Under the pieces are notes generated by a model. The model was not told the DNA's origin. It saw nothing but the letters and a program-made list of their open reading frames with translations, and did not search any database. The translations under genes and the position numbers were made by a program. Shown piece by piece: positions 11,067-19,226 of a DNA stretch of 29,125 bases (positions within the stretch are counted from its first letter, which is position 1; each line of letters begins with the position of its first letter). This DNA is from Alteromonadaceae bacterium (GTDB lineage: Bacteria; Pseudomonadota; Gammaproteobacteria; Pseudomonadales; Oleiphilaceae): assembly GCA_013393545.1 (NCBI GenBank), contig JABXHG010000584.1:1-29125 (forward strand). The letters are read 5' to 3'.

Positions 11067-11141
11067 GAGGAAACCTATGGACGTGTGGGCAGAATACAAA
11101 GACCATCAAAGTGGTAACGCGGTAACCAACCCAAAAACAAC

Positions 11142-11148
11142 AGAGGTG
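11142..11148 (+). promoter_or_regulatory. ribosome binding site that sets the glcG start
   Basis: AGAGGTG lies six bases before the ATG at 11155. The frame could be extended to a GTG at 11041 or an ATG at 11077, but the extension runs through the operator and matches nothing in the family, so the ATG at 11155 is preferred. Confidence 0.7.
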
Positions 11149-11154
11149 CCGACC

Positions 11155-11580
11155 ATGCTGACCATCAAACGACTGTCCCTGGAGGATGCGCGGATGCTGA
11201 TTGCCGGGGCCTCTGAAAAGGCCCGGGATATTGGTGTTCCCATGTGCATAGCGGTGACCGACGAATCCGGCAACCTGATTGCCTTTGAACGAATGGACGG
11301 CGGCAAGACCACCAGTGTGATCATCGCCCAGGACAAGGCCTTCACCGCGGGCGCGGCCCGGAAACCCACCCATGAATACAACGCGGCGAACGTGCCCGGC
11401 AATCTGGCCTTTGGCATTAACACCGAGGTGGGCGGGCGAATGAGTTCCGTCGGTGGCGGTCTGCCGGTTATCGTCGACGGCGAAGTGGTGGGCGGGATTG
11501 GCCTGAGCTCCGGCACGCCGCAACAGGACATGGATTGCGCCCAGGCCGGAATTGACTACTTTCTAGAAACACGCCACTAA
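11155..11580 (+). CDS. glcG: GlcG/HbpS-family protein (DUF336)
   Basis: A 141-residue protein of the GlcG/HbpS family, usually found in glycolate oxidase and related operons. Family marks are LEDARMLIAGASEKARDIG near the N-terminus, CIAVTDESGNLIAFERMDG (about 27-45), the glycine-rich VGGGLPVIVDGEVVGGIGLS (about 102-121) and the closing DMDCAQAGIDYF. No signal peptide is visible. HbpS members bind or degrade heme; the role of GlcG in glycolate oxidation is not established. It is the first gene of the set and ends 15 bases before glcD. Confidence 0.85.
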   Translation: MLTIKRLSLEDARMLIAGASEKARDIGVPMCIAVTDESGNLIAFERMDGGKTTSVIIAQDKAFTAGAARKPTHEYNAANVPGNLAFGINTEVGGRMSSVGGGLPVIVDGEVVGGIGLSSGTPQQDMDCAQAGIDYFLETRH

Positions 11581-11595
11581 AAGCCCGAGAGAGCC

Positions 11596-13068
11596 ATGAC
11601 AAGCGAATCCAGACCCACCAAGCAGCAGTTGGCTGACGAGTTCCGGTCGTTTATCGATCCGCAGTTTGTGATCACAGACGACGAAACCTTGAAGCCCTAC
11701 GAGTGCGACGGCCTGGCCATGTACCGGGAGATGCCGATGCTGGTGGTGCTGCCCGAGACCGTCGAGCAGGTACAGCGCGTCATGCGGATCTGCCATGAAA
11801 AGGGCGTGCCGGTAGTGGCCCGGGGGGCAGGCACGGGGCTGTGTGCCGGTGCCATGCCCCATAAAGAGGGCGTGGTGCTGTCGCTGGCCAAGTTCAACCG
11901 CATCCTCGACATCGACCCGGTGGCTCGCACGGCACGCCTGCAGCCGGGCGTGCGCAATCTGGCGATCAGCGAAGAAGCGGCGCATTACGGCCTTTATTAT
12001 GGGCCGGACCCGTCCTCCCAGATTGCCTGCACCATTGGCGGCAACGTGGCGGAAAACTCCGGCGGTGTGCATTGCCTGAAATACGGGCTGACCGTTCACA
12101 ACCTTTTGAAAGTGGAAGTGATCACTGTCGAGGGCGAACGAGTCACCGTTGGTAGCGATGGGTTGGATGCCTGCGGCATGGATCTTCTGGCACTGCTAAC
12201 CGGTTCGGAAGGGTTGTTGGGGGTGGTCACGGAAGTCACCGTAAAACTGCTGCCGAAACCTGAGGTGGCCCGGGTGATCATGGCCGGATTCGACAGCATT
12301 GAGAAAGCCGGTGACGCGGTGGGCGCGGTTATTTCTCACGGTATCATCCCGGGCGGGCTGGAAATGATGGACAGCCACGCCATTATTGCCGCCGATGATT
12401 TCTGTCAGGCCGGTTACCCCCGGGAGGCCAAGGCCCTGCTGCTGTGCGAAGTGGATGGCACCGAAGAAGAGGTGGATGAACACATCGCCGAAGCCGAGGG
12501 CGTGTTTCGCAAACTCGGCGCCACCTCCATTCGCACCTCCACCAGCGAAGAAGAACGGGCCCTGTTGTGGAAAGGTCGTAAGTCGGCGTTCCCGGCGGTG
12601 GGGCGCATTTCTCCGGATTACTACTGCATGGACGGCACCATTCCCCGGCGCCATCTGGCTCGGGTGCTGCTCGAAATGGAAAAGATGTCGGACGAGTTCG
12701 GCCTGCGTGTCGCCAATGTCTTCCATGCCGGTGATGGCAACCTGCACCCACTGATCCTGTTTGATGCCAACGTGCCCGGAGAGTTTGAGAAAGCCGAAGC
12801 CTTCGGTTCCCGCATTCTGGAGCTGTGTGTGGAAGTGGGCGGCTGCATTACCGGCGAACACGGCGTGGGCGTGGAGAAAATCCGGCAGATGGCCGTGCAG
12901 TTCGACGATCAGGAACTGGCGCAGTTCCACAGCGTGAAAGCCGCCTTCGATCCCAAAGGTATCCTCAACCCGGGCAAGGGCGTGCCTACGCTCAAATTCT
13001 GTCAGGAATACCGCTCCATTGAGCATAAACAAAACAAGCACGAACAGGCAGGTGCCGAGCATGGCTGA
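11596..13068 (+). CDS. glcD: glycolate oxidase, FAD-linked subunit GlcD
   Basis: Large FAD-binding subunit of glycolate oxidase, which converts glycolate to glyoxylate and passes electrons to the respiratory chain. The protein has 490 residues, against about 499 in E. coli. The PCMH-type FAD domain shows VVARGAGTGLCAGAMP (73-88) and SQIACTIGGNVAENSGG (141-157). The C-terminal FAD-oxidase domain carries NVFHAGDGNLHPL and the GEHGVGVEK motif. The ATG at 11596 follows GAGAG. Its last eight bases overlap the start of glcE, so the two are probably translationally coupled. Confidence 0.94.
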   Translation: MTSESRPTKQQLADEFRSFIDPQFVITDDETLKPYECDGLAMYREMPMLVVLPETVEQVQRVMRICHEKGVPVVARGAGTGLCAGAMPHKEGVVLSLAKFNRILDIDPVARTARLQPGVRNLAISEEAAHYGLYYGPDPSSQIACTIGGNVAENSGGVHCLKYGLTVHNLLKVEVITVEGERVTVGSDGLDACGMDLLALLTGSEGLLGVVTEVTVKLLPKPEVARVIMAGFDSIEKAGDAVGAVISHGIIPGGLEMMDSHAIIAADDFCQAGYPREAKALLLCEVDGTEEEVDEHIAEAEGVFRKLGATSIRTSTSEEERALLWKGRKSAFPAVGRISPDYYCMDGTIPRRHLARVLLEMEKMSDEFGLRVANVFHAGDGNLHPLILFDANVPGEFEKAEAFGSRILELCVEVGGCITGEHGVGVEKIRQMAVQFDDQELAQFHSVKAAFDPKGILNPGKGVPTLKFCQEYRSIEHKQNKHEQAGAEHG

Positions 13069-14125
13069 TCAGATTCAATCCCTGCAGGAGCAAGTACTCA
13101 AGGCCCGCGCGGACGGGCAAACACTGAATATCGTCGGTGGTGGTACCAAATCGTTCATGGGGCGGACACCAGACAATGACGCCGCCACCCTTAGCCTGGC
13201 CGAACACAGCGGCGTGGTGGAATATCATCCGGTGGAGTTGGTACTGACAGTGCGCGCCGGCACCACGCTGAGTGAAATTGAAGCGGTGTTGGCCGAAGAA
13301 GGCCAGTGCCTGCATTTCGAACCGCCCCGATTGGGTGACGGGGCTACCATCGGCGGTACGCTGGCCTGCAACCTGTCCGGCCCCGCAAGGCCTTGGGCCG
13401 GCTCGGTGCGGGACCAGGTGCTGGGGCTTCGGCTGCTCAATGGCCAGGGCGAACACCTGCGCTTTGGTGGCCAAGTAATGAAAAACGTGGCGGGTTATGA
13501 CGTTTCCCGCCTGCAGGCCGGGGCCATGGGCACGCTCGGCGTGATGACCGAGATCAGCCTGAAAGTCATGCCCAAACCGGCCACCACCGCCACCCTGGTG
13601 CAGGAAATGCCCCTGGAGAGCGCGATTGATTACATGAACCGCCGCGCCGGCGAGCCCAAGCCTCTGACCGGCGCCTGTTGGCTGGATGGCAAGGTCTACC
13701 TGCGTCTGGCGGGTGCCCGCTCAGCAGTGGAGGCCACGGCCGAGCAATGGGACGGCGAGGTGATCGAAAACGGCGATGCACTCTGGCAGCAGATTCGGGA
13801 CCTGCAGCACGACTACTTCGCTGGCGACGACCCGCTCTGGCGCTTTTCCGTGAGATCCTCTGCCGTCATGCCGAGCCTGGATGGCCCCTGGCTGGTGGAC
13901 TGGGCCGGCGCCCAGCGCTGGTATCGGGGGCAGGCGACCCTGAGAGACCTGGAGCCACTGGCGGCCGAGGCCGGCGGGCAGGTCAGCCTGTTCCGTGGCG
14001 GTGATCGCACCGCTGAGGTGATGCATTCTCAGCCCGAGGCGCTGAAAGCCATTCAGCGCCGCATCAAGCAATCGTTCGATCCCGACGGTCTGTTTAACCC
14101 GGGCCGCCTCTACAGCTGGTTGTAA
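13061..14125 (+). CDS. glcE: glycolate oxidase, FAD-binding subunit GlcE
   Basis: Small FAD-binding subunit of glycolate oxidase, 354 residues from the ATG at 13061 (E. coli GlcE has about 350). The PCMH FAD domain includes LNIVGGGTKSFMGR and RLGDGATIGGTLACNLSGPA, with VAGYDVSRLQAGAMGTLGVM further on. The C-terminus FDPDGLFNPGRLYSWL is typical of the GlcD/GlcE superfamily. An upstream GTG at 13019 lies deep in glcD; the ATG has an AGGCAGGTG site upstream and the expected length. It overlaps glcD by eight bases and is followed two bases later by glcF. Confidence 0.93.
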   Translation: MADQIQSLQEQVLKARADGQTLNIVGGGTKSFMGRTPDNDAATLSLAEHSGVVEYHPVELVLTVRAGTTLSEIEAVLAEEGQCLHFEPPRLGDGATIGGTLACNLSGPARPWAGSVRDQVLGLRLLNGQGEHLRFGGQVMKNVAGYDVSRLQAGAMGTLGVMTEISLKVMPKPATTATLVQEMPLESAIDYMNRRAGEPKPLTGACWLDGKVYLRLAGARSAVEATAEQWDGEVIENGDALWQQIRDLQHDYFAGDDPLWRFSVRSSAVMPSLDGPWLVDWAGAQRWYRGQATLRDLEPLAAEAGGQVSLFRGGDRTAEVMHSQPEALKAIQRRIKQSFDPDGLFNPGRLYSWL

Positions 14126-14127
14126 TC

Positions 14128-15336
14128 ATGCAAACGAATCTGGTTCAACAATTTGCCAATACCTCCGAGGGGCAGGAAGCCGAGGAGATCCTGCGGGCGT
14201 GTGTACACTGCGGCTTCTGCACCGCCACCTGCCCGACCTACCAGGAACTGAACGACGAGCGGGACGGCCCCCGGGGGCGCATCTACCTGATGAAGATGTT
14301 CCTGGAAGGCGGGGAAGTCACCGAGAAAACCCGGGAACACCTGGACCGCTGCCTGACCTGCCGCGCCTGCGAGACCACCTGCCCCTCCGGCGTGAAGTAC
14401 GGTCGGCTGGTGGACATCAGCCGGGACCTGATTGAGGAAGAATTGCCTCGTTCCCCAAGGGAAAAGTGGCTGCGCTGGGGTCTGACCCGGCTGCTGCCCA
14501 ACCGCCGCCTGTTTGGCCTGGGTTTGCGAGTGGGCCAGGCCTTCCGCCCGGTATTACCGCAAGCGCTGCGGGCCAAAGTGCCACCCAAACGCAAGGCCAG
14601 CCCCTGGCCGGCGGCCAGCCACAACCGCATTGTGTTGGCCCTGGCCGGTTGCGTGCAGCCTGCAGCCGCGCCCAACACCAACGCAGCAGCAGCCCGGGTG
14701 CTGGACAAGCTGGGCATCACCCTGGTGGAAGCGCCGGAGGCCGGTTGCTGTGGTGCGGTGAATTACCATTTGTCCGAGCACGAGCGTGGTTTGCAGGAAA
14801 TGCGCCGCAACATCGACGCCTGGTGGCCGGCCATCGAAGCCGGGGCAGAGGCCATTGTGATGACCGCGTCCGGTTGCGGCGCCATGGTGCAGGAATACGG
14901 CCATCTGCTTCGCCATGACCCGGTCTATGCCTCCAAGGCGGCGCGTGTCAGCGAGTTGTGTGTGGATCTGGGTGAATTCCTGCTCAAAGAAGACCTGGAA
15001 CCGCTGAAAGCCAGTGCCGAGGGTGGCAAGGTAGCCTTCCACTGCCCCTGCACCCTGCAGCACGCGATGAAACAGAACGGCGTGGTGGAACAGGTATTGA
15101 CCCGGGCCGGTGTGCCCCTGGCGCAAACCCGTGACAAGCACCTGTGTTGCGGCTCCGCCGGCACCTATTCCATCATCCAGCCGGAAATGAGCCAGAAGCT
15201 GCTGGATAACAAGCTGAAGGCGCTGACGGTAGAAGATCCGGTTCGGATTGTTACCGCCAATATCGGCTGTCAGCTGCATCTGGAAAGTAAGGCCAAGGTG
15301 CCTGTGCAGCACTGGGTAGAGTTGTTGGATCGGTAG
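14128..15336 (+). CDS. glcF: glycolate oxidase, iron-sulfur subunit GlcF
   Basis: Iron-sulfur subunit of 402 residues, close to E. coli GlcF. Two 4Fe-4S ferredoxin motifs are intact: CVHCGFCTATCP (25-36; Cys25, 28, 31, 35) and CLTCRACETTCP (75-86; Cys75, 78, 81, 85). Two CCG (DUF3400-like) domains follow, with GCCGAVNYH (about 208-216) and a later HCPCTLQHAM and LCCGSAGTYS. These subunits carry electrons from the flavin subunits to the quinone pool at the inner membrane. It starts two bases after glcE. A large palindromic repeat follows 60 bases after its stop. Confidence 0.94.
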   Translation: MQTNLVQQFANTSEGQEAEEILRACVHCGFCTATCPTYQELNDERDGPRGRIYLMKMFLEGGEVTEKTREHLDRCLTCRACETTCPSGVKYGRLVDISRDLIEEELPRSPREKWLRWGLTRLLPNRRLFGLGLRVGQAFRPVLPQALRAKVPPKRKASPWPAASHNRIVLALAGCVQPAAAPNTNAAAARVLDKLGITLVEAPEAGCCGAVNYHLSEHERGLQEMRRNIDAWWPAIEAGAEAIVMTASGCGAMVQEYGHLLRHDPVYASKAARVSELCVDLGEFLLKEDLEPLKASAEGGKVAFHCPCTLQHAMKQNGVVEQVLTRAGVPLAQTRDKHLCCGSAGTYSIIQPEMSQKLLDNKLKALTVEDPVRIVTANIGCQLHLESKAKVPVQHWVELLDR

Positions 15337-15396
15337 GCGCGTTGTATTGCACTCGTCGATCTGTTCAGTCTAGGGTTGCAGATAGGAGTCGGTTTG

Positions 15397-15577
15397 CGGG
15401 GGAGGCCTTTCCAAAACCGTGCGGAGCCATGGGTGAAGAGCGAACAGCTCTTCACGGGCTGGCCATGGATGGCCTGCCCTGGACCTTCAGTGCGACGCAG
15501 GAGCAATAAGCGCTGAAGGGCGGAGCTCGAGCGGGACAGGGATGTCTTTACAGCGTGTTTTGGAAAGGCCTCCCCCG
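15397..15577. repeat. enlarged intergenic palindrome with perfect 21-bp arms (after glcF)
   Basis: The left arm 15397-15417 and right arm 15557-15577 are exact reverse complements over 21 bases. The inner arm ends and the flanking core (CGTGCGGAGCCA and CGGAGCTCGAGCG) match the copy at 2717-2825. The centre holds about 70 extra bases that fold into three small hairpins: GTGAAGAGC/GCTCTTCAC (15433-15454), GGCCATGGATGGCC (15461-15474) and CCTTCAG/CTGAAGG (15484-15519). It fills most of the 296 bases between glcF and the next gene. Confidence 0.9.
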
Positions 15578-15632
15578 TAAACTGACGGTCGGACTAGTAA
15601 CAAGCTATTAAACAACACAGGAAGTGAACATC

Positions 15633-16064
15633 ATGCCAAGGATCACGGCCCTGGCCCTGCTGGTTTGTGCAGGGCTATCCCCTAATGCGTTTGCCGAAAT
15701 TTACCAATGGACCGACGCCAACGGCGCCGTGCATTTCTCCGACACCCCGCCGGAGCAGGGCAACCACCAGCCCTTAGACATGCAACCCATGGTTACTGTA
15801 CCCATGCACGAGAACCTGCAACAGGCCGATAGTGTCAGCCGCAGCCGGCGAGCCGTGGGAAAAATGCTGGAATCTGAACACGAAGACCGCTTCAGCTCCG
15901 GAGACAAATCCGCAAAGGCCGACAGTTGTCGAAAACTGGAACAGCGCCTGGAGCGTATCCAGGCTCAGTTGCGAGATGGCTACGAAAACGACCGGGGCAA
16001 CCGGCTGCGGGAGCAGCGCCGTGAACTGAGCCGACAGCATAGCCGGGAATGCATTCTGGGCTGA
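15633..16064 (+). CDS. small exported DUF4124-domain protein
   Basis: A 143-residue protein with a signal peptide ending at about residue 21 (AFA followed by Glu). The mature N-terminus EIYQWTDANGAVHFSDTPPE is the hallmark of the DUF4124 domain, common as a small periplasmic or envelope module in gammaproteobacteria. The second half is charged, rich in Arg, Glu and Gln (about 100-140), and probably helical or coiled. The ATG at 15633 is chosen because AGGAAG lies eight bases upstream; a GTG at 15624 is the alternative. No function is known, and it has no evident link to its neighbours. Confidence 0.75.
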   Translation: MPRITALALLVCAGLSPNAFAEIYQWTDANGAVHFSDTPPEQGNHQPLDMQPMVTVPMHENLQQADSVSRSRRAVGKMLESEHEDRFSSGDKSAKADSCRKLEQRLERIQAQLRDGYENDRGNRLREQRRELSRQHSRECILG

Positions 16065-16112
16065 TCGGGCTTACAGCGTTGCCGGGCTTTCGGAAACCGC
16101 TCATTGCCCTTT

Positions 16113-16131
16113 GATAATAATTATTGTTAGC
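16113..16131. promoter_or_regulatory. Fur-box-like site before the MFS exporter gene
   Basis: By my count, 14 of 19 bases match the Fur consensus GATAATGATAATCATTATC. It lies 28 bases before the start codon of the MFS gene, a position suited to iron-dependent repression. The siderophore uptake genes next door carry similar sites. Confidence 0.6.
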
Positions 16132-16147
16132 TATCTACCTGCTAACA
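16125..16147 (+). promoter_or_regulatory. leader stem-loop abutting a strong Shine-Dalgarno site
   Basis: TGTTAGC (16125-16131) and GCTAACA (16141-16147) form a perfect 7-bp stem with a nine-base loop. The 3' arm touches the AGGAGG at 16147-16152, which serves a TTG start at 16159. The stem partly overlaps the Fur-box-like site. It could influence translation, or be the palindrome of a DNA-binding protein. Confidence 0.4.
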
Positions 16148-16158
16148 GGAGGTAGATT

Positions 16159-17364
16159 TTGTCCCATTTTCACTTGGCACTTTTGTTGGGCATGACCGTG
16201 GCACTGGGCCCCCTGGCTCTCGATGCCTACCTGCCCGCCTTTCCCGACATTGCCGACGGTTTTGGTATTCCCCACTCCGATGTGGGCCTCACGCTCAGCG
16301 CCTACGTGGCCACCCTGGGCATGGCCCAGCTGGTGGGTGGCCCGTTGTCTGACCGCTACGGGCGCCGAATGATTCTACTGGGTGGCCTTGCCATTTTTGC
16401 CGGTGCCGGGGTGATGGTGGCGCAAGCGGGTTCGTTGATGGAAATGTCGGTCTGGCGGGTGATCCAGGGCGTGGGCGGTGCCTTCTGTGCGGTCTCGGTG
16501 CCGGCCATCGTGCGCGACCAGGTCAGCGGCCAGGACGCCGCCCGGCTGTTCGGCCTGATTGGCCTGATCATGTTCATCGCCCCGGCGGCTGCGCCTTCAC
16601 TCGGTGCGTTGATGCTGGCACTGGGCGACTGGCATTTCATCTTTGTCGTGCTGGCCGGTTACGCCGTGTTTCTGGCCATGGTGCTGCAGCTGGCTTTGTT
16701 TCCCAAGCTCAAACCCCGTCCCCGCGCCACCACGCCGGTCAGCACCCTGGTGACCAACTACCTGCTGGTGCTGCGCCATAAAACCACCATGCGGTTTATC
16801 GGCATACAGGTGCTTTGTTTCAGCGCCATGCTGCTGTTTATCACCCATTCTTCATTCATCTACCAGGAGTGGTTTGGCCTTTCCAACAGCAGCTTTTCTA
16901 TCCTGTTCGCGGCCAACATCGCCCTGATGGCCACACTGAACCTGATCAACCGCCCGCTGTTGCGCCATTTCCACTCGGTGGTTCTGCTGCGCTTCCAGGT
17001 GCTGCTGCAAAGCCTGGCTTTAATAGGCCTGGTAACCGTCGTCGCACTGGACGGCCCGTTCTGGGCAGTGGCCGGGCTGATCATTATCAGTGTTGGCTTC
17101 CAGGGCGGCATCGTGCCCAACAACATGGCTAACGCCCTGGACTTCTTCCCACACATGGGTGGAACTGCCGCCGCATTGCTGGGCGCTTCCCAGTTCACCC
17201 TGGCTGGTGGCATCAGCGCTTTGTCATCCACCTTTGGTGGCGAAAGCCTGTTGCCGATTGTTGCCAGCATGCTTGCCTGCTCTGCAGGTGCCGCGCTATT
17301 GGCGCTGGGTGCGCCGAGGGCGGTGCAGAGGGAGAAGGCGGGGTTGGCTTCGAAGCGTGGTTGA
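16159..17364 (+). CDS. MFS exporter of the Bcr/CflA family
   Basis: Inner-membrane proton-driven exporter of the DHA1 Bcr/CflA group, 401 residues with about 12 hydrophobic segments. The N-terminus ALGPLALDAYLPAFPDIA (16-33) and the loop 2-3 motif GPLSDRYGRR (61-70) are typical. The start is TTG at 16159, seven bases after AGGAGG; I find no better in-frame ATG before the first membrane segment. Bcr/CflA proteins export drugs, sulfonamides, dipeptides or, in some bacteria, siderophores. The Fur-box-like leader and the siderophore import genes that meet it tail to tail (16 bases apart) make siderophore or metal-ligand export plausible here, though not shown. Confidence 0.85.
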   Translation: MSHFHLALLLGMTVALGPLALDAYLPAFPDIADGFGIPHSDVGLTLSAYVATLGMAQLVGGPLSDRYGRRMILLGGLAIFAGAGVMVAQAGSLMEMSVWRVIQGVGGAFCAVSVPAIVRDQVSGQDAARLFGLIGLIMFIAPAAAPSLGALMLALGDWHFIFVVLAGYAVFLAMVLQLALFPKLKPRPRATTPVSTLVTNYLLVLRHKTTMRFIGIQVLCFSAMLLFITHSSFIYQEWFGLSNSSFSILFAANIALMATLNLINRPLLRHFHSVVLLRFQVLLQSLALIGLVTVVALDGPFWAVAGLIIISVGFQGGIVPNNMANALDFFPHMGGTAAALLGASQFTLAGGISALSSTFGGESLLPIVASMLACSAGAALLALGAPRAVQREKAGLASKRG

Positions 17365-17380
17365 TTAAACTGTGTGCAAG

Positions 17381-18202
17381 TCAGTAAGGGGGTAGGGCTT
17401 GGTCATTTATTTCTCGCCGCACATTCACCAATAGTGGACTCCCCGTCGCCGGGTCTTCCAGCAAATCACAGTGCACCCCATACAAGGTATGCACGAGCTC
17501 CGGCGAAACAATCTCGCCCGGAGGACCTTCCTTTACCAGCGCTCCGGCCTTCATCGCCACCATATGGTCAGCGTAACGACAGGCGCTGGCCAGATCGTGC
17601 ACCACCATGGCGAGGGTTTTCCCCCGGGCCGCCAGCTGCCGAATCAACTCGAATACTTCAATCTGGTGGCCCAGGTCCAGCGCCGAGGTAGGTTCGTCCA
17701 ATAACAGTAAAGGCGTCTCCTGAGCCACGGCCATGGCAATCCAGGCCCGCTGGCGTTGTCCGCCGGAGAGGGTATCCAGTGCACGATCCTGCAGCTCGAT
17801 GACATCCGCCGCAGTCACGGCCTGATCGAACGCTTGCTGGTCCTTTCGGGACCATTGTTTCATCCAGCCCTGGTGGGGCTGGCGGCCAAAACGAACCAGA
17901 TCGGCCACGGTCAGGCCTTCGGGTGCGGTGTTGTCCTGGGGCAGGAGCGCGAGTTTTCGGGCGACGTCTTTGGAGGGCAAAGCGTGAATGTCCTTGCCGT
18001 CCAGCAGAACCGTGCCGGTGTCGGGTGCGTGAATCCGGGCCAGGCCGTTTAGCAGCGTGGATTTACCGCAGCCGTTGGGGCCGACAATGGCGGTAACTTT
18101 GCCAGACGGCAGTGCCACGCTCAGGTTGCTGGCAACCGTGAACTGCCGGTGGGCCAGGGTGATGTTGTCGGCAGCCAGTGTGGCGGTCTCGGTCAGGTTC
18201 AT
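17381..18202 (-). CDS. iron-siderophore ABC transporter ATP-binding protein (FecE/FepC type)
   Basis: Cytosolic ATPase of 273 residues. Walker A GPNGCGKST (41-49), Q-loop LLPQDN (87-92), signature LSGGQRQR (145-152), Walker B LLLLDEPTSALD (165-176) and a switch histidine in MVVHDLASACRYADH are all intact. TVADLVRFGRQPHQ is typical of siderophore and vitamin B12 ATPases. The start at 18202 overlaps the upstream permease stop as ATGA, so the two are coupled; the frame further upstream is the other gene's shadow. It is the last gene of the minus-strand uptake set (binding protein, permease, permease, ATPase). Confidence 0.9.
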   Translation of the reverse strand: MNLTETATLAADNITLAHRQFTVASNLSVALPSGKVTAIVGPNGCGKSTLLNGLARIHAPDTGTVLLDGKDIHALPSKDVARKLALLPQDNTAPEGLTVADLVRFGRQPHQGWMKQWSRKDQQAFDQAVTAADVIELQDRALDTLSGGQRQRAWIAMAVAQETPLLLLDEPTSALDLGHQIEVFELIRQLAARGKTLAMVVHDLASACRYADHMVAMKAGALVKEGPPGEIVSPELVHTLYGVHCDLLEDPATGSPLLVNVRREINDQALPPY

Positions 18203-19200
18203 GTAAGGCTCCGATTGGACGGTTTCAGCAGAATCCACAAAAGATAGGGGCTGCCAACAATGGCAGTGATGATGCCCACGGGAATTTCCAGTGGAGAGAA
18301 CAGGGTGCGGCCCAGCAAATCGGCCAGCACCATAAAGGTGGCGCCGGCAAGCCCGGAGGCCAGCAGGGGAACCTTGCCCGGCCGGCAAAGGGCTCGGGCC
18401 AGCTCCGGCGCCAGCAAAGCCACCAGCCCCACCGGTCCGCAAACAGAAACCGCCAGGCCAGTCAGCAATACCGAGAGCCCCAGACCCAGAATGCGGATAG
18501 CCCGCAAGCGGGTGCCCAGGGCAATGGCTACAGCGTCGGAAAACTGCAGGGTGTTCAGGCCACGATTAATAATGGCCAGCAAGATAGCGGCAAGCACTAG
18601 GCCGATGGACAGGATTACCACACTGTGACCGGACCGGGCATTCAGGCTGCCGACGGTCCAGGGATAAGCGGCGTTGGCGGCGTCAATCGCCACACGGCTG
18701 AGCATCACCTGAGTCGCGGCACCGGCGATGGCGCCAATACCAATGCCCGCGACGATGAACCGATAACCCCGCGTACCGTTCGCCCCCGCCAGTCCGAACG
18801 CCAGTGAAGTGGCGGCAGCTGCGCCTGCCAGTGCCATGGCTGAAGGCGCCAGGCTCAGGCCAATGCCTACCACCGATGCCACGGCAAAAGCGGTGGCGGC
18901 GTTATCGATACCGATAATGCCAGGCGTGGCCAGGCGGTTGCGGGCCAGGGTTTGCATGAGGCAGCCGGCCACGGCAAGGGCCGCGCCGCTTAGCAGGCCG
19001 GCCAGAATGCGGCTGCCGCGCAATTCTTTCACCACGAAATCCGTCATCGGGTCGGCCTTGCCGAACAGCGAGCCCAGCACATCGAGGGGTGCCACGGAAA
19101 TCGTGCCCAGTGACAGCGAGCTCAGGCTGGCGGCTATCAGGGCCAGTAACAGAAAGCCATTGGCGAGTCCGGTGCGTTTGTCGGTCAGGGCAAGGAGCAT
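18199..19200 (-). CDS. iron-siderophore ABC transporter permease 2 (FecD/FepG type)
   Basis: FecCD-family inner-membrane permease, 333 residues from the ATG at 19200 (an in-frame TTG two codons earlier is possible). Around nine or ten hydrophobic segments are visible. Family marks are LRGSRILAGLLSGAALAVAG, followed by MQTLARNRLATPGIIGI, and near the C-terminus CGPVGLVALLAPELARALC and PLEIPVGIITAIVGSPYLLW. AGGTT lies eight bases before the ATG. It overlaps the ATPase gene by four bases and follows the first permease gene by 26 bases; the two permeases probably form a heterodimer. Confidence 0.88.
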   Translation of the reverse strand: MLLALTDKRTGLANGFLLLALIAASLSSLSLGTISVAPLDVLGSLFGKADPMTDFVVKELRGSRILAGLLSGAALAVAGCLMQTLARNRLATPGIIGIDNAATAFAVASVVGIGLSLAPSAMALAGAAAATSLAFGLAGANGTRGYRFIVAGIGIGAIAGAATQVMLSRVAIDAANAAYPWTVGSLNARSGHSVVILSIGLVLAAILLAIINRGLNTLQFSDAVAIALGTRLRAIRILGLGLSVLLTGLAVSVCGPVGLVALLAPELARALCRPGKVPLLASGLAGATFMVLADLLGRTLFSPLEIPVGIITAIVGSPYLLWILLKPSNRSLT

Positions 19201-19226
19201 GTTCAATTAACCTGTGGGTTCAAGTG

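Noticed and set aside
11041..11154. Longer GlcG starting at the GTG at 11041
   Set aside because: The extension crosses the GntR operator and has no family similarity; the ATG at 11155 has its own ribosome binding site.
15397..15577. The palindrome after glcF as an intrinsic terminator
   Set aside because: The stem could stop polymerase, but no run of T follows it on the plus strand; it is recorded as a repeat only.
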